The notes below the pieces were generated by a model. That model was not told the origin of the DNA. It searched no databases and was given only the letters and a program-made list of their open reading frames with translations. A stretch of DNA of 64,000 bases from Arthrobacter bussei (GTDB lineage: Bacteria; Actinomycetota; Actinomycetes; Actinomycetales; Micrococcaceae), in the NCBI RefSeq assembly GCF_009377195.2, contig NZ_VJXX01000001.1, positions 310,001-374,000 of the forward strand, written 5' to 3'. Position 1 is the first letter of the stretch; every line of letters begins with the position of its first letter. Position numbers and translations under genes: made by a program. Shown piece after piece: positions 45,628-55,574 of this stretch.

Positions 45628-46353
45628 TCAGCTGTCGGCGTCAAGCACGTCGTCCGTATCGTCGTCCTCGTCCGGACGGTCCGCGCCGGGACCGGCGTCG
45701 CCGTCGACGCCGATGATCCCCGGGACGACCTCCCTGAGTCGCTGCAGCGGAAGGGTCCCCTGGCGGACCACGCGCAGGACGTCCCCCGTGGCGTCGACGA
45801 TGGTCGAGCCCGTGCCGTCGCCCTCGCTCCTCGGACCTCCGTCGAGGTACACCGCGACCGAGGCGGCCAACTGCTCGGCCGCCTCCGCCGCCGTCGTCGC
45901 CGCCGGCTGCCCGGTCCTGTTGGCGGAGGACACGGCGAGCGGACCGGTGAGCATCAGCAGCTCGAGGGCGATCTCGTCGTCGGGTACCCTCAGCGCCACC
46001 GTACCGAGGGTGTCCCCGAGGTCCCACGTCAGCGAGGGCTGGGCATGGCAGATGATGGTGAGTCCGCCGGGCCAGAACTCCTCGGCGAGCTTCCGGGCCT
46101 CCGGGTGGACGTCCGTCGCGAGGCCGTCGAGTGTCTGGATGCGGGGGATGAGGACCGGCGGCGGCATGGTCCGCCCGCGCCCCTTCGAGGCCAGCAGCGT
46201 CGCGACGGCCTGGGGCGAGAAGGCGTCCGCCCCGATGCCGTACACGGTGTCGGTGGGCAGGACGACGCACTGCTTCAGCGAGACGGCGCGCTGTGCGGCG
46301 GCGACGCCTTCCCGGCGCTGGACGGGATCGGAGCAGTCGTAGCTGGTGGTCAC
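45628..46353 (-). CDS. tsaC: L-threonylcarbamoyladenylate synthase (TsaC/Sua5)
   Basis: This 241-residue enzyme makes threonylcarbamoyl-AMP for the t6A37 modification of ANN-reading tRNAs. Family segments are L-P-T-D-T-V-Y-G-I-G, K-G-R-G-R, W-P-G-G-L-T and S-S-A-N-R-T-G, with a C-terminal acidic tail (about 226-241, Asp-rich) not needed for the fold. The Sua5 C-terminal domain is absent. GTG 46353 has GGAGAG eight bases upstream. Last gene of the prfA-prmC-GT2 unit. Confidence 0.93.
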   Translation of the reverse strand: MTTSYDCSDPVQRREGVAAAQRAVSLKQCVVLPTDTVYGIGADAFSPQAVATLLASKGRGRTMPPPVLIPRIQTLDGLATDVHPEARKLAEEFWPGGLTIICHAQPSLTWDLGDTLGTVALRVPDDEIALELLMLTGPLAVSSANRTGQPAATTAAEAAEQLAASVAVYLDGGPRSEGDGTGSTIVDATGDVLRVVRQGTLPLQRLREVVPGIIGVDGDAGPGADRPDEDDDTDDVLDADS

Positions 46354-46459
46354 CGGGTCATCTCTCCATTCGCGGCGGTGCACGCCGGAGTCGGGGTATC
46401 GGGGTGGGGTGGGATCGATCGGGTAGAGGCGTCGACCTTGCGGGCACGAGCCTCGTCGA

Positions 46460-47428
46460 TCAGGCCGACGGCGGGGGCCCGAAGCCCCGGCCACGGAAGC
46501 CGGCCGAGTAGGCGGCGAACCATGACCTCAGCCCCTTGAGGTCACGCTGCGTGAGGAAGTAGTAGGGGAAACCGATCACGTCGGCGCCGAACCACCGCAG
46601 GTTCCGGTACTTCCGTGCCAGGTAGGCCCGGTTGCGGAAGTAGGAGGCACGCTTGAACTCTCCCACCGGGATCACGGGGGTGATGAAACCGCCGAAGATG
46701 GGCTTCATCTCCGACCAGGTGGCCGGGTGCCGGACCGCGACGGTGGCGAGGGTGCCGTACTTCAGGCCTGCCTTCCGCACGCGGGCCAGGAAGTCGACCT
46801 CGTCCCCGCGGATGAAGAACTTCATGTCCGGCAGGCCGATGGTCGAGAAGACCTCGGTGCGGATCAGGGCCCCGTTGAAGAAGTGCACCATGTCGGGCAG
46901 GAAACCGAGCGGCTCGAGGGTTGCACGGTCATTGGTCAGCAGGCCGTTGATGCGGAAGTTGAAGGACAGCCGCGTCGGATCGTCGGTCGCGGCGACCAGC
47001 GGGCTCACGATGTCGAGGCCGTGCTCGTGGGCCGCGCGCAGCAGTTCGGCGAGGCAGCGCTCGTCCTCCGGATGCCCATCGTCGTCCATGAGCCATACCC
47101 ACCGGGCGCCGCTCGCAATGGCCGCGAGGATCGCGAAGGCGAAACCGCCGGCCCCGCCGAGGTTCGCCTCCGAACGCAGGTAGTGGATGGAGCCGCCCGC
47201 AGCCTCCACGATGTCGGTGGCAGGACGCGTGCCGGAATCGACGAGGGCGACCGTCCTGATCGGTGCGGTCTGCCGGGCGAGCGCCTGCAGGAGCTCGGCG
47301 AGCTCCTCGTGGCGGTCGTAGGTGACTGCTGCGACGGCGACGGTGTCGGCGAGCTGCCCGGTGTCCGGGGTTCGATCCCTGGCCTCCGTGGCACCCACGG
47401 GTCCTGCGTGCACCGGCTGCTCCGTCAT
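46460..47428 (-). CDS. Glycosyltransferase family 2
   Basis: This 322-residue GT-A enzyme has V-T-Y-D-R-H-E-E-L, N-L-G-G-A-G-G-F and W-L-M-D-D-D. It is a paralogue-like match to the GT2 at 43.6 kb (same NxGGAGGF and DDD). ATGA overlap with prmC puts it in the prfA-prmC operon. Acceptor unknown; probably cell-wall or surface glycan. Confidence 0.87.
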   Translation of the reverse strand: MTEQPVHAGPVGATEARDRTPDTGQLADTVAVAAVTYDRHEELAELLQALARQTAPIRTVALVDSGTRPATDIVEAAGGSIHYLRSEANLGGAGGFAFAILAAIASGARWVWLMDDDGHPEDERCLAELLRAAHEHGLDIVSPLVAATDDPTRLSFNFRINGLLTNDRATLEPLGFLPDMVHFFNGALIRTEVFSTIGLPDMKFFIRGDEVDFLARVRKAGLKYGTLATVAVRHPATWSEMKPIFGGFITPVIPVGEFKRASYFRNRAYLARKYRNLRWFGADVIGFPYYFLTQRDLKGLRSWFAAYSAGFRGRGFGPPPSA

Positions 47429-48324
47429 CGTCCGTCTCCTGTGGCTGTGTCCGCGACGCCGGCTCCCGACGTCGATGTCCCGTCCGGGCGGACCTGCCGC
47501 AGGACGGCGCTGGTCGCCCGGTCGCGCCCGCCGAGGTCCTGGTGCGTGGTGATGGACGACCACACGCCGGCCTCCCCGAGGAACGCGGCGACCCAGGGCG
47601 CCTGCACCTCGGCGTGCTCCATGACGAAGTACCCGCCCTCCCTGAGCAGTCGGGCGGCCGAAGCTGCGGCGGCGCGTGGCAGCCGGAGCCCGTCGGCTCC
47701 CCCGCCGTACAGCGCCATCTGCGGATCGTGCTCGGCCACCTCGGGTTCGGTGGGTACGGCGTCGGCCGGGATGTACGGCGGATTCGACACGACGATGTCG
47801 AAGGTGCCGTTCTCCTCGGGCAGCGCCGTCGCGAGGTCACCGTGGACGAGGCGGACCCCGTAGGGCTCGAGGTTCGCTCCGGCCCAGGCGATAGCGAGGT
47901 CGCTCAGTTCCACGGCGTAGACCTCTGCGCCGGGCACCTCGTCCGCGACCGACGCGGCGATCGCGCCGGAGCCGGTGCCCAGGTCCACGATCCTCGGTGC
48001 CGCCAGCGTGCCTGCCCGGTCGATCACGAGCTGCGCCACCGATTCGGTCTCGGGACGCGGGATGAACACTCCCGGGCCTACCGACAGGTCGATCCGCCGG
48101 AAGGATGCACTGCCGGTGAGGTGCTGCAGCGGGACCCGGCGCGCGCGCTCGTCGACGAGGGCATCCAGCCCCTCCGGCGCCGGAGCGCCGGTGATGGCCA
48201 TCGATCGGAGGCGGCCCCGGGACACCCCGAGCAGGTGGGCTGCCAGGAGCTCGGCGTCGACCCGGGGACTCGGCACGCCTGCCGCGCGCAGCCGCTCCTC
48301 CGCCGCACGCAGGGCCTCCTCCAC
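47425..48324 (-). CDS. prmC: Release-factor glutamine methyltransferase
   Basis: This 299-residue SAM-dependent enzyme methylates the GGQ glutamine of RF1/RF2. It has the N-terminal helical domain, D-L-G-T-G-S-G-A-I SAM motif and catalytic N-P-P-Y-I. GTG 48324 lies two bases after the prfA stop (48327), with the upstream GGAAGAG inside prfA. Substrate gene and enzyme are thus made together. Confidence 0.95.
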   Translation of the reverse strand: MEEALRAAEERLRAAGVPSPRVDAELLAAHLLGVSRGRLRSMAITGAPAPEGLDALVDERARRVPLQHLTGSASFRRIDLSVGPGVFIPRPETESVAQLVIDRAGTLAAPRIVDLGTGSGAIAASVADEVPGAEVYAVELSDLAIAWAGANLEPYGVRLVHGDLATALPEENGTFDIVVSNPPYIPADAVPTEPEVAEHDPQMALYGGGADGLRLPRAAAASAARLLREGGYFVMEHAEVQAPWVAAFLGEAGVWSSITTHQDLGGRDRATSAVLRQVRPDGTSTSGAGVADTATGDGR

Positions 48325-48326
48325 GC

Positions 48327-49406
48327 CTACTCTTCCGTGCCGATGGCGTCCAGGCGGGCCTGCTCGTCCATCTCGATGGCCGACTGCACCACGGGCTCGA
48401 GGTCACCGTTCATGACGGCGTCCAGGTTGTAGGCCTTGTAGCCCGTGCGGTGGTCCGCGATCCGGTTCTCCGGGTAGTTGTAGGTGCGGATGCGCTCGGA
48501 GCGGTCCATGGTGCGGATCTGGGACTTCCGGATGTCCGAGTTCGCGGCGTCGATCTTCTCCTGCTCGTGCGCGAGGATGCGGGAGCGCAGCACGCGCATC
48601 GCCGCCTCGCGGTTCTGCAGCTGCGACTTCTCGTTCTGCATCGCCACGACGATCCCCGTGGGCAGGTGGGTGATCCGGACCGCCGAGTCGGTCGTGTTGA
48701 CGGACTGGCCACCCGGGCCCGAGGAACGGTAGACGTCGATCTTCAGGTCGTTCTGGCTGATCTCGACCTCCTCCGGCTCGTCGACCTCGGGCAGCACGAG
48801 CACGCCCGCCGCTGAGGTGTGGATGCGGCCCTGCGACTCGGTGACGGGGACGCGCTGGACGCGGTGCACACCGCCCTCGAACTTCAGGCGCGCGTAGACG
48901 CCCTCCGCCGGGTCGTTGGAGGATCCCTTGATCGCCATCTGGACGTCCTTGTAGCCGCCGAGGTCGGACTCGTTGGCGGAGAGGAGCTCCGTCTTCCAGC
49001 CACGGGACTCCGCGTACCGCGCGTACATGCGCAGCAGGTCCCCGGCGAACAGCGCGGCCTCGTCGCCACCCTCGCCGCCCTTGACCTCGATGATGACGTT
49101 GCGGCCGTCGTTCGGGTCCCGCGGGATGAGCAGGCGGCGCAGGCGCTCCTGCGCCACGGCGAGCTGTTCCTCGAGCACGGGGACCTCGGCGGCGAACTCG
49201 GGGTCCTCGGACGCCATCTCGCGCGCGGCCTCGAGGTCGTCGTTCAGGGCGGTCCACCGGTTGTGGGCGTCGACGATCCTGCCGAGCTCGGCATACCGGC
49301 GGCCGAGCCTGCGGGCCAGCGCCTGGTCGGCGTGGACGGCGGGGTCTGCGAGCTGGTTCTGCAGTTCGGAGTGTTCGTCGAGCAGTCCCTGGATGGACTC
49401 AAACAT
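48327..49406 (-). CDS. prfA: Peptide chain release factor 1
   Basis: This 359-residue factor terminates translation at UAA and UAG. The universal G-P-G-G-Q-S-V-N motif and the R-S-S ahead of it are in domain 3. AAAGAGG lies eight bases upstream of ATG 49406, and TAGACT at 49442-49437 is a good -10, giving a ~25-base leader. Confidence 0.96.
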   Translation of the reverse strand: MFESIQGLLDEHSELQNQLADPAVHADQALARRLGRRYAELGRIVDAHNRWTALNDDLEAAREMASEDPEFAAEVPVLEEQLAVAQERLRRLLIPRDPNDGRNVIIEVKGGEGGDEAALFAGDLLRMYARYAESRGWKTELLSANESDLGGYKDVQMAIKGSSNDPAEGVYARLKFEGGVHRVQRVPVTESQGRIHTSAAGVLVLPEVDEPEEVEISQNDLKIDVYRSSGPGGQSVNTTDSAVRITHLPTGIVVAMQNEKSQLQNREAAMRVLRSRILAHEQEKIDAANSDIRKSQIRTMDRSERIRTYNYPENRIADHRTGYKAYNLDAVMNGDLEPVVQSAIEMDEQARLDAIGTEE

Positions 49407-49436
49407 CTGGTGTACCTCTTTCGGCGTCTACCGCCA

Positions 49437-49442
49437 GTCTAC
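49437..49442 (-). promoter_or_regulatory. -10 hexamer for prfA
   Basis: TAGACT about 30 bases before the ATG; this promoter, unlike the leaderless ones nearby, leaves room for the AAAGAGG site. Confidence 0.45.
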
Positions 49443-49478
49443 GAAGCTCGGGACGGCCCGGTTGACCACGCTCCGGCC

Positions 49479-49512
49479 GGGCGAGCGGCTTAACAGGCGA
49501 AGCCGCTCGCCC
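49479..49512 (-). terminator. Hairpin between rho and prfA
   Basis: A perfect 13-bp stem (49479-49491 with 49500-49512) and eight-base loop about 50 bases after the rho stop. No U-tract on the minus strand; likely an end-of-message structure for rho. Confidence 0.5.
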
Positions 49513-49558
49513 TGCCGGCCCGGGGAGGGCGGCAGGACGAACGGCGTCGTGGCGTGCG

Positions 49559-51763
49559 CTAGTCGGAGTCCTTGGAGCCCAGGGTGGTCTTCTGGACCTG
49601 CATGAGGAACTCGACGTTGGACTGCGTCTCCCGGATCTTGTTGGTCAGCAGCTCGAGTGCCTGCTGGGTCTCGAGACCCGACAGCACGCGGCGGAGCTTC
49701 CACATGATCTTGACCTCGTCCGGCGAGAGCAGGTTCTCCTCGCGGCGCGTACCGGACGCGTTGACGTCCACGGCCGGGAAGATGCGCTTGTCGGCGAGGC
49801 TGCGCGAAAGGCGGAGCTCCATGTTGCCGGTGCCCTTGAACTCCTCGAAGATGACCTCGTCCATCTTGGAACCGGTCTCGACGAGCGCGGTCGCGAGGAT
49901 GGTGAGCGAGCCACCGTTCTCGATGTTGCGGGCAGCACCGAAGAAGCGCTTCGGCGGGTACAGCGCTGCGGAATCGACACCACCGGAGAGGATACGGCCC
50001 GAGGCCGGTGCGGCCAGGTTGTAGGCACGGCCGAGACGCGTCATCGAGTCGAGGAGCACGACGACGTCCATGCCCATCTCCACGAGGCGCTTGGCGCGCT
50101 CGATCGAGAGTTCGGCGACCGTGGTGTGGTCGTCCGCGGGGCGGTCGAAGGTGGAGGCGATGACCTCACCCTTCACCGTGCGCTGCATGTCGGTGACTTC
50201 CTCGGGACGCTCGTCCACGAGGACCATCATGAGGTGCACCTCGGGGTTGTTGATCGTGATGGCGTTCGCGATCGCCTGCAGGATGAGCGTCTTGCCGGCC
50301 TTGGGCGGCGAGACGATCAGGCCGCGCTGGCCCTTGCCGATCGGCGCAACGAGATCGATGACGCGGGGACCGATCTTCTTCGGGTCCGTCTCGAGGCGCA
50401 GGCGGTCCGACGGGTAGAGCGGAACGAGCTTCGCGAACTCGACGCGGTCCTTGAGGTCCTCGGCCGGCTTGCCGTTCACCGTGGTGACGCGGACGAGGGC
50501 GTTGAACTTCTGGCGGGCGCTGGCCTGCGTCTCGCCCTCGCGGGGAGCGCGGATGGCACCGACGACGGCGTCGCCCTTGCGCAGGTTGTGCTTCTTGACC
50601 TGGGCGAGGGAGACGTAGACGTCGTTCGGACCCGGCAGGTAGCCGGAGGTGCGCACGAAGGCGTAGTTCTCGAGGACGTCGAGGATGCCCGCGACGGGCA
50701 GCAGGACGTCGTCCTCGGTGACCTCGACGTCGTCGACGTCGGGCTGGTTGCGTCCGCGGCGGCGGTCGTTGCGCTCGTTGCGGTCACGGAAGCGGCTGCT
50801 GCGGTCCTCGACGGGGTTCCCGCCGTTGCGGTTGGCCCGGTTGCGGCGGTTACGGCCGCGACCCTCGTCGTCGTTCGATGCGTTGGAGCCGTTGCCCCCG
50901 TTGTTCCGGTTGTCGCTGCGCTCGCTGCCGTTGCGGCCGCCGTCGTTCTGGCCGTCACTGTTCGAGCCGCTGTTGGAGCCGCTGTTCGAGCCGTTGGACG
51001 ACCCGTTGTTCGAGCGGTCGTCGTCGCGACCGTTGCGTGAGCGGTTGCGGCGCTCGTTGCGGTCGCCGCGTCCCTCGCCCTGCTGGCCGAAGCCCGAGTC
51101 GCCCTGCTGGCCGGACTCGTTCTGTCCGTCGCTCTGGGTCTCGGTGCGGGTCTCGTTGCGGGAGTCGGCCGCGGTCTCGGTCTGGCCCGACTGCGCGTCG
51201 CTGCGGTCCTCGCCGCGACGGTTGCGGCGGTTGCGCTGGTTGCGGCCACCGTTCTCGCGGTCACCGCGATCCTGCTGGTCTCCGGCGGACGGGGCGTCGG
51301 CGGTCTCGCGTGACGGGGCTTCGACCTGCTCGCCGGTGACGACGGCAGCGTCCGACGCAGGTGCGGAGACGACGCCGTCGCTTCCCGCGCGGCGATTCCG
51401 GTTCCGGGTGCGGGGCTGGCGCTCGGGCGCCTCCTGCCCGTCCTGCGACGGAGCTGCCGGTGCTTCGGCGGCGTCCGGGGTGCCGGCGACGACGGGGCGC
51501 TCGGCGTCCGCGTTCCGCTCGCTGCGGACGGCGGGGGCCTTCTGGCGGTCGGCCACCGCGCCTCCGCGCTGGTGGTCCGAGATGGCGGAGACGAGGTCGC
51601 TCTTGCGCATCCTCGATCCCCCGGTGATGCCGAGCTGACCGGCGAGTGCCTGCAGCTGGGCGAGCTTCAGGCCGGCGAGGCCGCTGCTCTTGGAAGTTGT
51701 TGCGCCGGTTGCTTCAGCGTCTTGGGTGGCCACACCTGGTAACAGGTCAGTGGTTTCAGTCAC
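49559..51763 (-). CDS. rho: Transcription termination factor Rho with long insert
   Basis: This 734-residue hexameric RNA helicase releases RNA polymerase from transcripts. After an N-terminal SAP-like helix-extension-helix (about 28-66) comes an insert of about 280 residues (68-345) very rich in Arg, Asn, Asp, Gly and Ser. Then the RNA-binding cold-shock domain begins (L-L-P-V-A-G-I-L), with Walker A P-P-K-A-G-K-T in the C-terminal ATPase. Such inserts are known in high-GC actinobacteria. GTG 51763 has AAGGA six bases upstream; longer frames to 51931 are not needed. Confidence 0.96.
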   Translation of the reverse strand: MTETTDLLPGVATQDAEATGATTSKSSGLAGLKLAQLQALAGQLGITGGSRMRKSDLVSAISDHQRGGAVADRQKAPAVRSERNADAERPVVAGTPDAAEAPAAPSQDGQEAPERQPRTRNRNRRAGSDGVVSAPASDAAVVTGEQVEAPSRETADAPSAGDQQDRGDRENGGRNQRNRRNRRGEDRSDAQSGQTETAADSRNETRTETQSDGQNESGQQGDSGFGQQGEGRGDRNERRNRSRNGRDDDRSNNGSSNGSNSGSNSGSNSDGQNDGGRNGSERSDNRNNGGNGSNASNDDEGRGRNRRNRANRNGGNPVEDRSSRFRDRNERNDRRRGRNQPDVDDVEVTEDDVLLPVAGILDVLENYAFVRTSGYLPGPNDVYVSLAQVKKHNLRKGDAVVGAIRAPREGETQASARQKFNALVRVTTVNGKPAEDLKDRVEFAKLVPLYPSDRLRLETDPKKIGPRVIDLVAPIGKGQRGLIVSPPKAGKTLILQAIANAITINNPEVHLMMVLVDERPEEVTDMQRTVKGEVIASTFDRPADDHTTVAELSIERAKRLVEMGMDVVVLLDSMTRLGRAYNLAAPASGRILSGGVDSAALYPPKRFFGAARNIENGGSLTILATALVETGSKMDEVIFEEFKGTGNMELRLSRSLADKRIFPAVDVNASGTRREENLLSPDEVKIMWKLRRVLSGLETQQALELLTNKIRETQSNVEFLMQVQKTTLGSKDSD

Positions 51764-52091
51764 GAAGGATCCTTCCCCCTCGTCGGGCGGCCACCTGATC
51801 AGTGGTCCGCGGTGGTTTGCCCCGTGCCGCATGTGAAGCAGGCGGGGTTCAGCCGGGCCGGGAACTGTCCGGCGTCGACTGGGCGTGCTGGAGCCTGAGG
51901 ATGTCTTCGCAGGCAGGACGGGCCCGCGCACGAAGATCAGGTCGGAGGCTACACCGGAGGATGCGCTACTGCTGATGAAACCTGCAGTTTTCGCGGCGGT
52001 CCGAAGAAGAGGACGGCCGACTCAACAGAAGCACACGATGTCTGGAGAGACACAGTGACACGCAGTGCGCACAGCGTACGCGGAGCGGTCA
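51764..52091. other. 328-bp gap before rho
   Basis: No gene is visible. thrB ends at its right edge on the same strand, so this is rho leader plus promoter or read-through region. I can see several imperfect candidate hexamers (TACGCT near 52080, TAGCCT near 51950), none decisive. Confidence 0.5.
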
Positions 52092-53093
52092 CTACCCTTG
52101 GTGCACTCCTACTTTAGCACCTGAACGCTCCACCGTGAGTCGGAGGACACGCCAGGGTTCCGGCGTGTCGAGGGTGGGAAGGAGCGCCCGCAGCGTCTCC
52201 TCGGCTGCCTCCGCGCCGTCCGTGCCGACGGCCAGCGTCATGATGCTGGGTCCCGCTCCGGAGATGGTGCTCGCGAAACCCGCAGCGCGCAGTCCTCGCA
52301 GGAGCGTGGCACTCGGGAGCATGGCCTGGGCACGGTAGTCCTGGTGCAGCGAGTCCTGCGTCGCGGGGAAGAGGAGTGACGGATCCTCCGCCAGGGCGTG
52401 CACCAGCAGCGCCGCGCGCCCGGCGTTGGCGGCCGCGGTGTGGTGGGAGACCGACGCCGGCAGCAGCGCCCGGGCGCTCTCCGTCGACAGCACGCTTCCG
52501 GGGACGGCGACCACGGGGACGATGTCGGGATGAACCTCCACCCGCGTGCTGTGGTAGGCGTGCCCGCTCTCCCAGGAGATGGCGAGGGAACCCATGAGGG
52601 CGGGGGCCACGTTGTCCGGGTGGCCCTCGAGCTGTGCCGCCCACTGCAGGAGGTGGGCGTCGTCGAGCCTGCGGTCGGCGGGCAGGAGCGCATTGCCCGC
52701 GAGGACACCCGCGACGATCGCGGCCGCGGAGGAGCCGAGGCCCCTGCCGTGCGGGATCACGTTGGTGGTGTCCAGCTCCAGGCCGGGTGCTGCGAACCCG
52801 GCGCGCTCCAGCGTGCTGAGGAGCGAACGCGCCACGAGGTGCGTCCCGTCCGTCGGGAGGACGGCGGAGCCCTCCCCCGTCGCCCGCACCAGGGTCGTCC
52901 CGGCGGTGACCGTGCGGACGCGGACCGTGTCGTAGAGGGAGAGCGCCAGGCCGAGCGTGTCGAAGCCCGGCCCGAGGTTCGCACTCGTCGCGGGGACGCG
53001 CACCTCGACGGACTGGCCGGTCGCTACGGCGGGGAGTCCGGCGGTCCTGTCCGGATCCGCGGCGGGAACCGGCACTGCATCCAGGCCCGGCAC
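52092..53093 (-). CDS. thrB: Homoserine kinase
   Basis: This 333-residue GHMP kinase phosphorylates homoserine. ATP site H-G-R-G-L-G-S-S-A-A-A and N-L-G-P-G-F-D-T are intact. The first ~25 residues are a Pro/Ala-rich extension. GTG 53093 lies one base after the thrC stop; the frame upstream lies inside thrC. Confidence 0.95.
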   Translation of the reverse strand: MPGLDAVPVPAADPDRTAGLPAVATGQSVEVRVPATSANLGPGFDTLGLALSLYDTVRVRTVTAGTTLVRATGEGSAVLPTDGTHLVARSLLSTLERAGFAAPGLELDTTNVIPHGRGLGSSAAAIVAGVLAGNALLPADRRLDDAHLLQWAAQLEGHPDNVAPALMGSLAISWESGHAYHSTRVEVHPDIVPVVAVPGSVLSTESARALLPASVSHHTAAANAGRAALLVHALAEDPSLLFPATQDSLHQDYRAQAMLPSATLLRGLRAAGFASTISGAGPSIMTLAVGTDGAEAAEETLRALLPTLDTPEPWRVLRLTVERSGAKVGVHQG

Positions 53094-53094
53094 C

Positions 53095-54198
53095 TCAGCC
53101 CTCGAGCCCGAGGGCCGCGGCGACGCTGACGACGTCGAACTCCACCTTGGTGGGCTCGACATCCGCGCCGTCGGCGGTGCGGAGCGCCCACTGCGGGTCC
53201 TTCAGGCCATGGCCCGTGACCGTGATGACGATCGTCTTGCCCGTCGGTGCGAGCCCTTCGGCGTGCTTCTTGATGAGTCCTGCGACGCCGGCAGCCGAGG
53301 CGGGTTCCACGAAGACGCCCTCACGGGAGGACAGCCAGCGGTGCGCGTCGAGGATCTCCTCGTCCGTCACGGCCTCGATCAGTCCGCCGGACTCGTCACG
53401 GGCGGCCACGGCGAAGTCCCAGGACGCGGGGTTGCCGATCCGGATGGCGGTCGCGATGGTATCCGGTTCGGTGATGGGGTGACCCTTGACCAGCGGGGAT
53501 GCGCCCTCTGCCTGGAAGCCCCACATGATCGGCGTCCGGGTCGCCACGGCGGGCAGCTCACCGTGGTGCATCGAGGCGTACGGTGCCGCGTACTCCTTGT
53601 AGCCCTTCCAGTAGGCGCTGATGTTGCCCGCGTTCCCGACCGGCATCAGATGGTAGTCCGGGGCATCGCCGAGGGTGTCGACCACCTCGAAGGCTGCGGT
53701 CTTCTGCCCCTCCAGCCGCGCGGGGTTGACGGAGTTCACCAGGAACACGGGATAGGCCTCGGCGAGCTTCCGCGCCACGTCGAGGCAGTTGTCGAAGTTG
53801 CCGTTGACCTGCAGGAGCTGCGCGCCGTGGGCGATCGCCTGGCTCAGCTTGCCCATGGAGATCTTTCCGTCGGGCACGAGCACGGCGCAGGTGATACCGG
53901 CCTGCGTGGCGTAGGCCGCCGCGGAGGCGGAGGTGTTGCCCGTCGATGCACAGACCACGGCCTTGGCCCCGGCGGCGACCGCTGCCGTCATGGCCATGGT
54001 CATGCCGCGGTCCTTGAAGGAGCCGGTGGGATTCATGCCCTCGACCTTGAGGTAGACGGTGTTGCCCGTCAGCTCGGACAGGTGGCGGGCGTGCACGAGG
54101 GGCGTACCGCCCTCGCCGAGGGTGACCACCTCGGTGGCCTCGGTGACAGGTAGGCGTTCTGCGTATTCGCGGATGACTCCGCGCCACTGGTGGGCCAC
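53095..54198 (-). CDS. thrC: Threonine synthase
   Basis: This 367-residue PLP enzyme makes threonine from O-phosphohomoserine. The PLP Lys is in [17 protein letters not shown] and G-N-A-G-N-I are the phosphate loops. GTG 54198 immediately follows the hom stop (TAAGTG). Confidence 0.95.
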   Translation of the reverse strand: MAHQWRGVIREYAERLPVTEATEVVTLGEGGTPLVHARHLSELTGNTVYLKVEGMNPTGSFKDRGMTMAMTAAVAAGAKAVVCASTGNTSASAAAYATQAGITCAVLVPDGKISMGKLSQAIAHGAQLLQVNGNFDNCLDVARKLAEAYPVFLVNSVNPARLEGQKTAAFEVVDTLGDAPDYHLMPVGNAGNISAYWKGYKEYAAPYASMHHGELPAVATRTPIMWGFQAEGASPLVKGHPITEPDTIATAIRIGNPASWDFAVAARDESGGLIEAVTDEEILDAHRWLSSREGVFVEPASAAGVAGLIKKHAEGLAPTGKTIVITVTGHGLKDPQWALRTADGADVEPTKVEFDVVSVAAALGLEG

Positions 54199-55527
54199 TT
54201 AGATTCCCTCTACTCGGAGCACGGATGAGACGGCGGTGATGACGTCGAGCGCACCGACCTGCTTGACGGTCGCCGCGAGGGACGCCTCGGGCGCACGATG
54301 GGTGACGATGCGCAGCTCGGCGGTGGTACCGCCGTCGGGCCCGCGCTGATGGATGCGCTGGCGCATCGTCTCGATGGAGACGCCGTTCTCGGCGAAGATG
54401 TGGGCGATCCGGGCGAGGACACCGGGCTGGTCCGCGACCTGCAGACCGATGCAGTAGCTCGTGCGGACGGTGTCGATGCTCAGCGGCGGCACGTGGCCCG
54501 TGGTGGTCTCGGTGCGGCCGGGACCGCCGAGGACCATGCGGCGGGCCGCGCTGACGACGTCGCCGAGGACGGCCGACGCCGTTGGCGTCCCGCCTGCACC
54601 CTGGCCGTAGAACATGAGCTCGCCCGCGTTCTCGGCCTCGATGAAGACGGCGTTGAAGGCGCCGTGGACGGCCGCGAGCGGGTGCGAGCGCGGCAGCAGG
54701 GTGGGGTGGACGCGGACGCCCACGCCCGCCGCGCCGGCCTCGTCGGTCAGGATCTCGGCGATGGCGAGCAGCTTGATGACGTAGCCGTCCTCGGCGGCGG
54801 CCGCGATGTCGTCCGCGGTGACCGCGGTGATGCCCTCGCAGTACACGTTCTCGAGCGCGAACCGGGTGTGGAAGGACAGCGAGGCGAGGATCGCGGCCTT
54901 GGCGGCGGCGTCGTGCCCCTCGACGTCCGCCGTCGGGTCGGCCTCCGCGTACCCGAGGTCCTGCGCCGCCTTCAGCGCGTCGGCGAACTGCGCCCCCGTG
55001 GAGTCCATCTGGTCCAGGATGTAGTTCGTGGTGCCGTTGACGATGCCCAGCACGCGGGTGATGCGGTCCCCCGACAGGCTGTCGCGGATGGGTCGCAGGA
55101 TCGGGATGGCTCCGGCGACGGCGGCCTCGTAGGACAGCTGCACGCCGGCCTTGTCGGCCTGCTCGTAGAGCTCCGGTCCGTCCTGCGCCAGAAGGGCCTT
55201 GTTCCCGCTGACCACCGTGGCACCGTGCTCGATGGCGCGCAGGATCAGCGTCTTGGCCGGCTCGATGCCGCCCATGAGCTCGATGACGATGTCCGCCCGC
55301 TCGACGAGCGACTCGGCGTCCTGTGTCAGCAGCCCGGCCGGGAGGTCGACGTCTCGCTCCGCCTCGAGGGAGCGGACCGCCACCCCGATGAGTTCGAGGG
55401 GGGCACCTGCCCGGAGCCCGAGGTCCGCGGCATCCTCGAGGAGGATCCGGGCCACCTGGGAGCCGACGTTGCCGCAGCCCAGCAGGGCGACGCGGAGGGG
55501 TGCGGGAGAGGGTGCTGGTGCATTCAT
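54199..55527 (-). CDS. hom: Homoserine dehydrogenase
   Basis: This 442-residue enzyme reduces aspartate semialdehyde to homoserine. G-C-G-N-V-G-S is the dinucleotide motif; the catalytic region G-T-T-N-Y-I and A-D-P-T-A-D-V-E-G-H-D-A-A-A-K is intact. A C-terminal ACT domain (about 355-442, V-A-D-Q-P-G-V-L) probably binds threonine for feedback. AGGAG lies upstream of ATG 55527. Confidence 0.96.
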   Translation of the reverse strand: MNAPAPSPAPLRVALLGCGNVGSQVARILLEDAADLGLRAGAPLELIGVAVRSLEAERDVDLPAGLLTQDAESLVERADIVIELMGGIEPAKTLILRAIEHGATVVSGNKALLAQDGPELYEQADKAGVQLSYEAAVAGAIPILRPIRDSLSGDRITRVLGIVNGTTNYILDQMDSTGAQFADALKAAQDLGYAEADPTADVEGHDAAAKAAILASLSFHTRFALENVYCEGITAVTADDIAAAAEDGYVIKLLAIAEILTDEAGAAGVGVRVHPTLLPRSHPLAAVHGAFNAVFIEAENAGELMFYGQGAGGTPTASAVLGDVVSAARRMVLGGPGRTETTTGHVPPLSIDTVRTSYCIGLQVADQPGVLARIAHIFAENGVSIETMRQRIHQRGPDGGTTAELRIVTHRAPEASLAATVKQVGALDVITAVSSVLRVEGI

Positions 55528-55574
55528 GCGGTCTGTGAAGCTCCTGGATCCGGGGCGGCTACTGCTGGTTCGGG

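Noticed and set aside
51764-52091. A small gene or L31-type protein before rho
   Set aside because: No frame with Cys-rich L31 motifs or a plausible start and ribosome-binding site is present in the gap.
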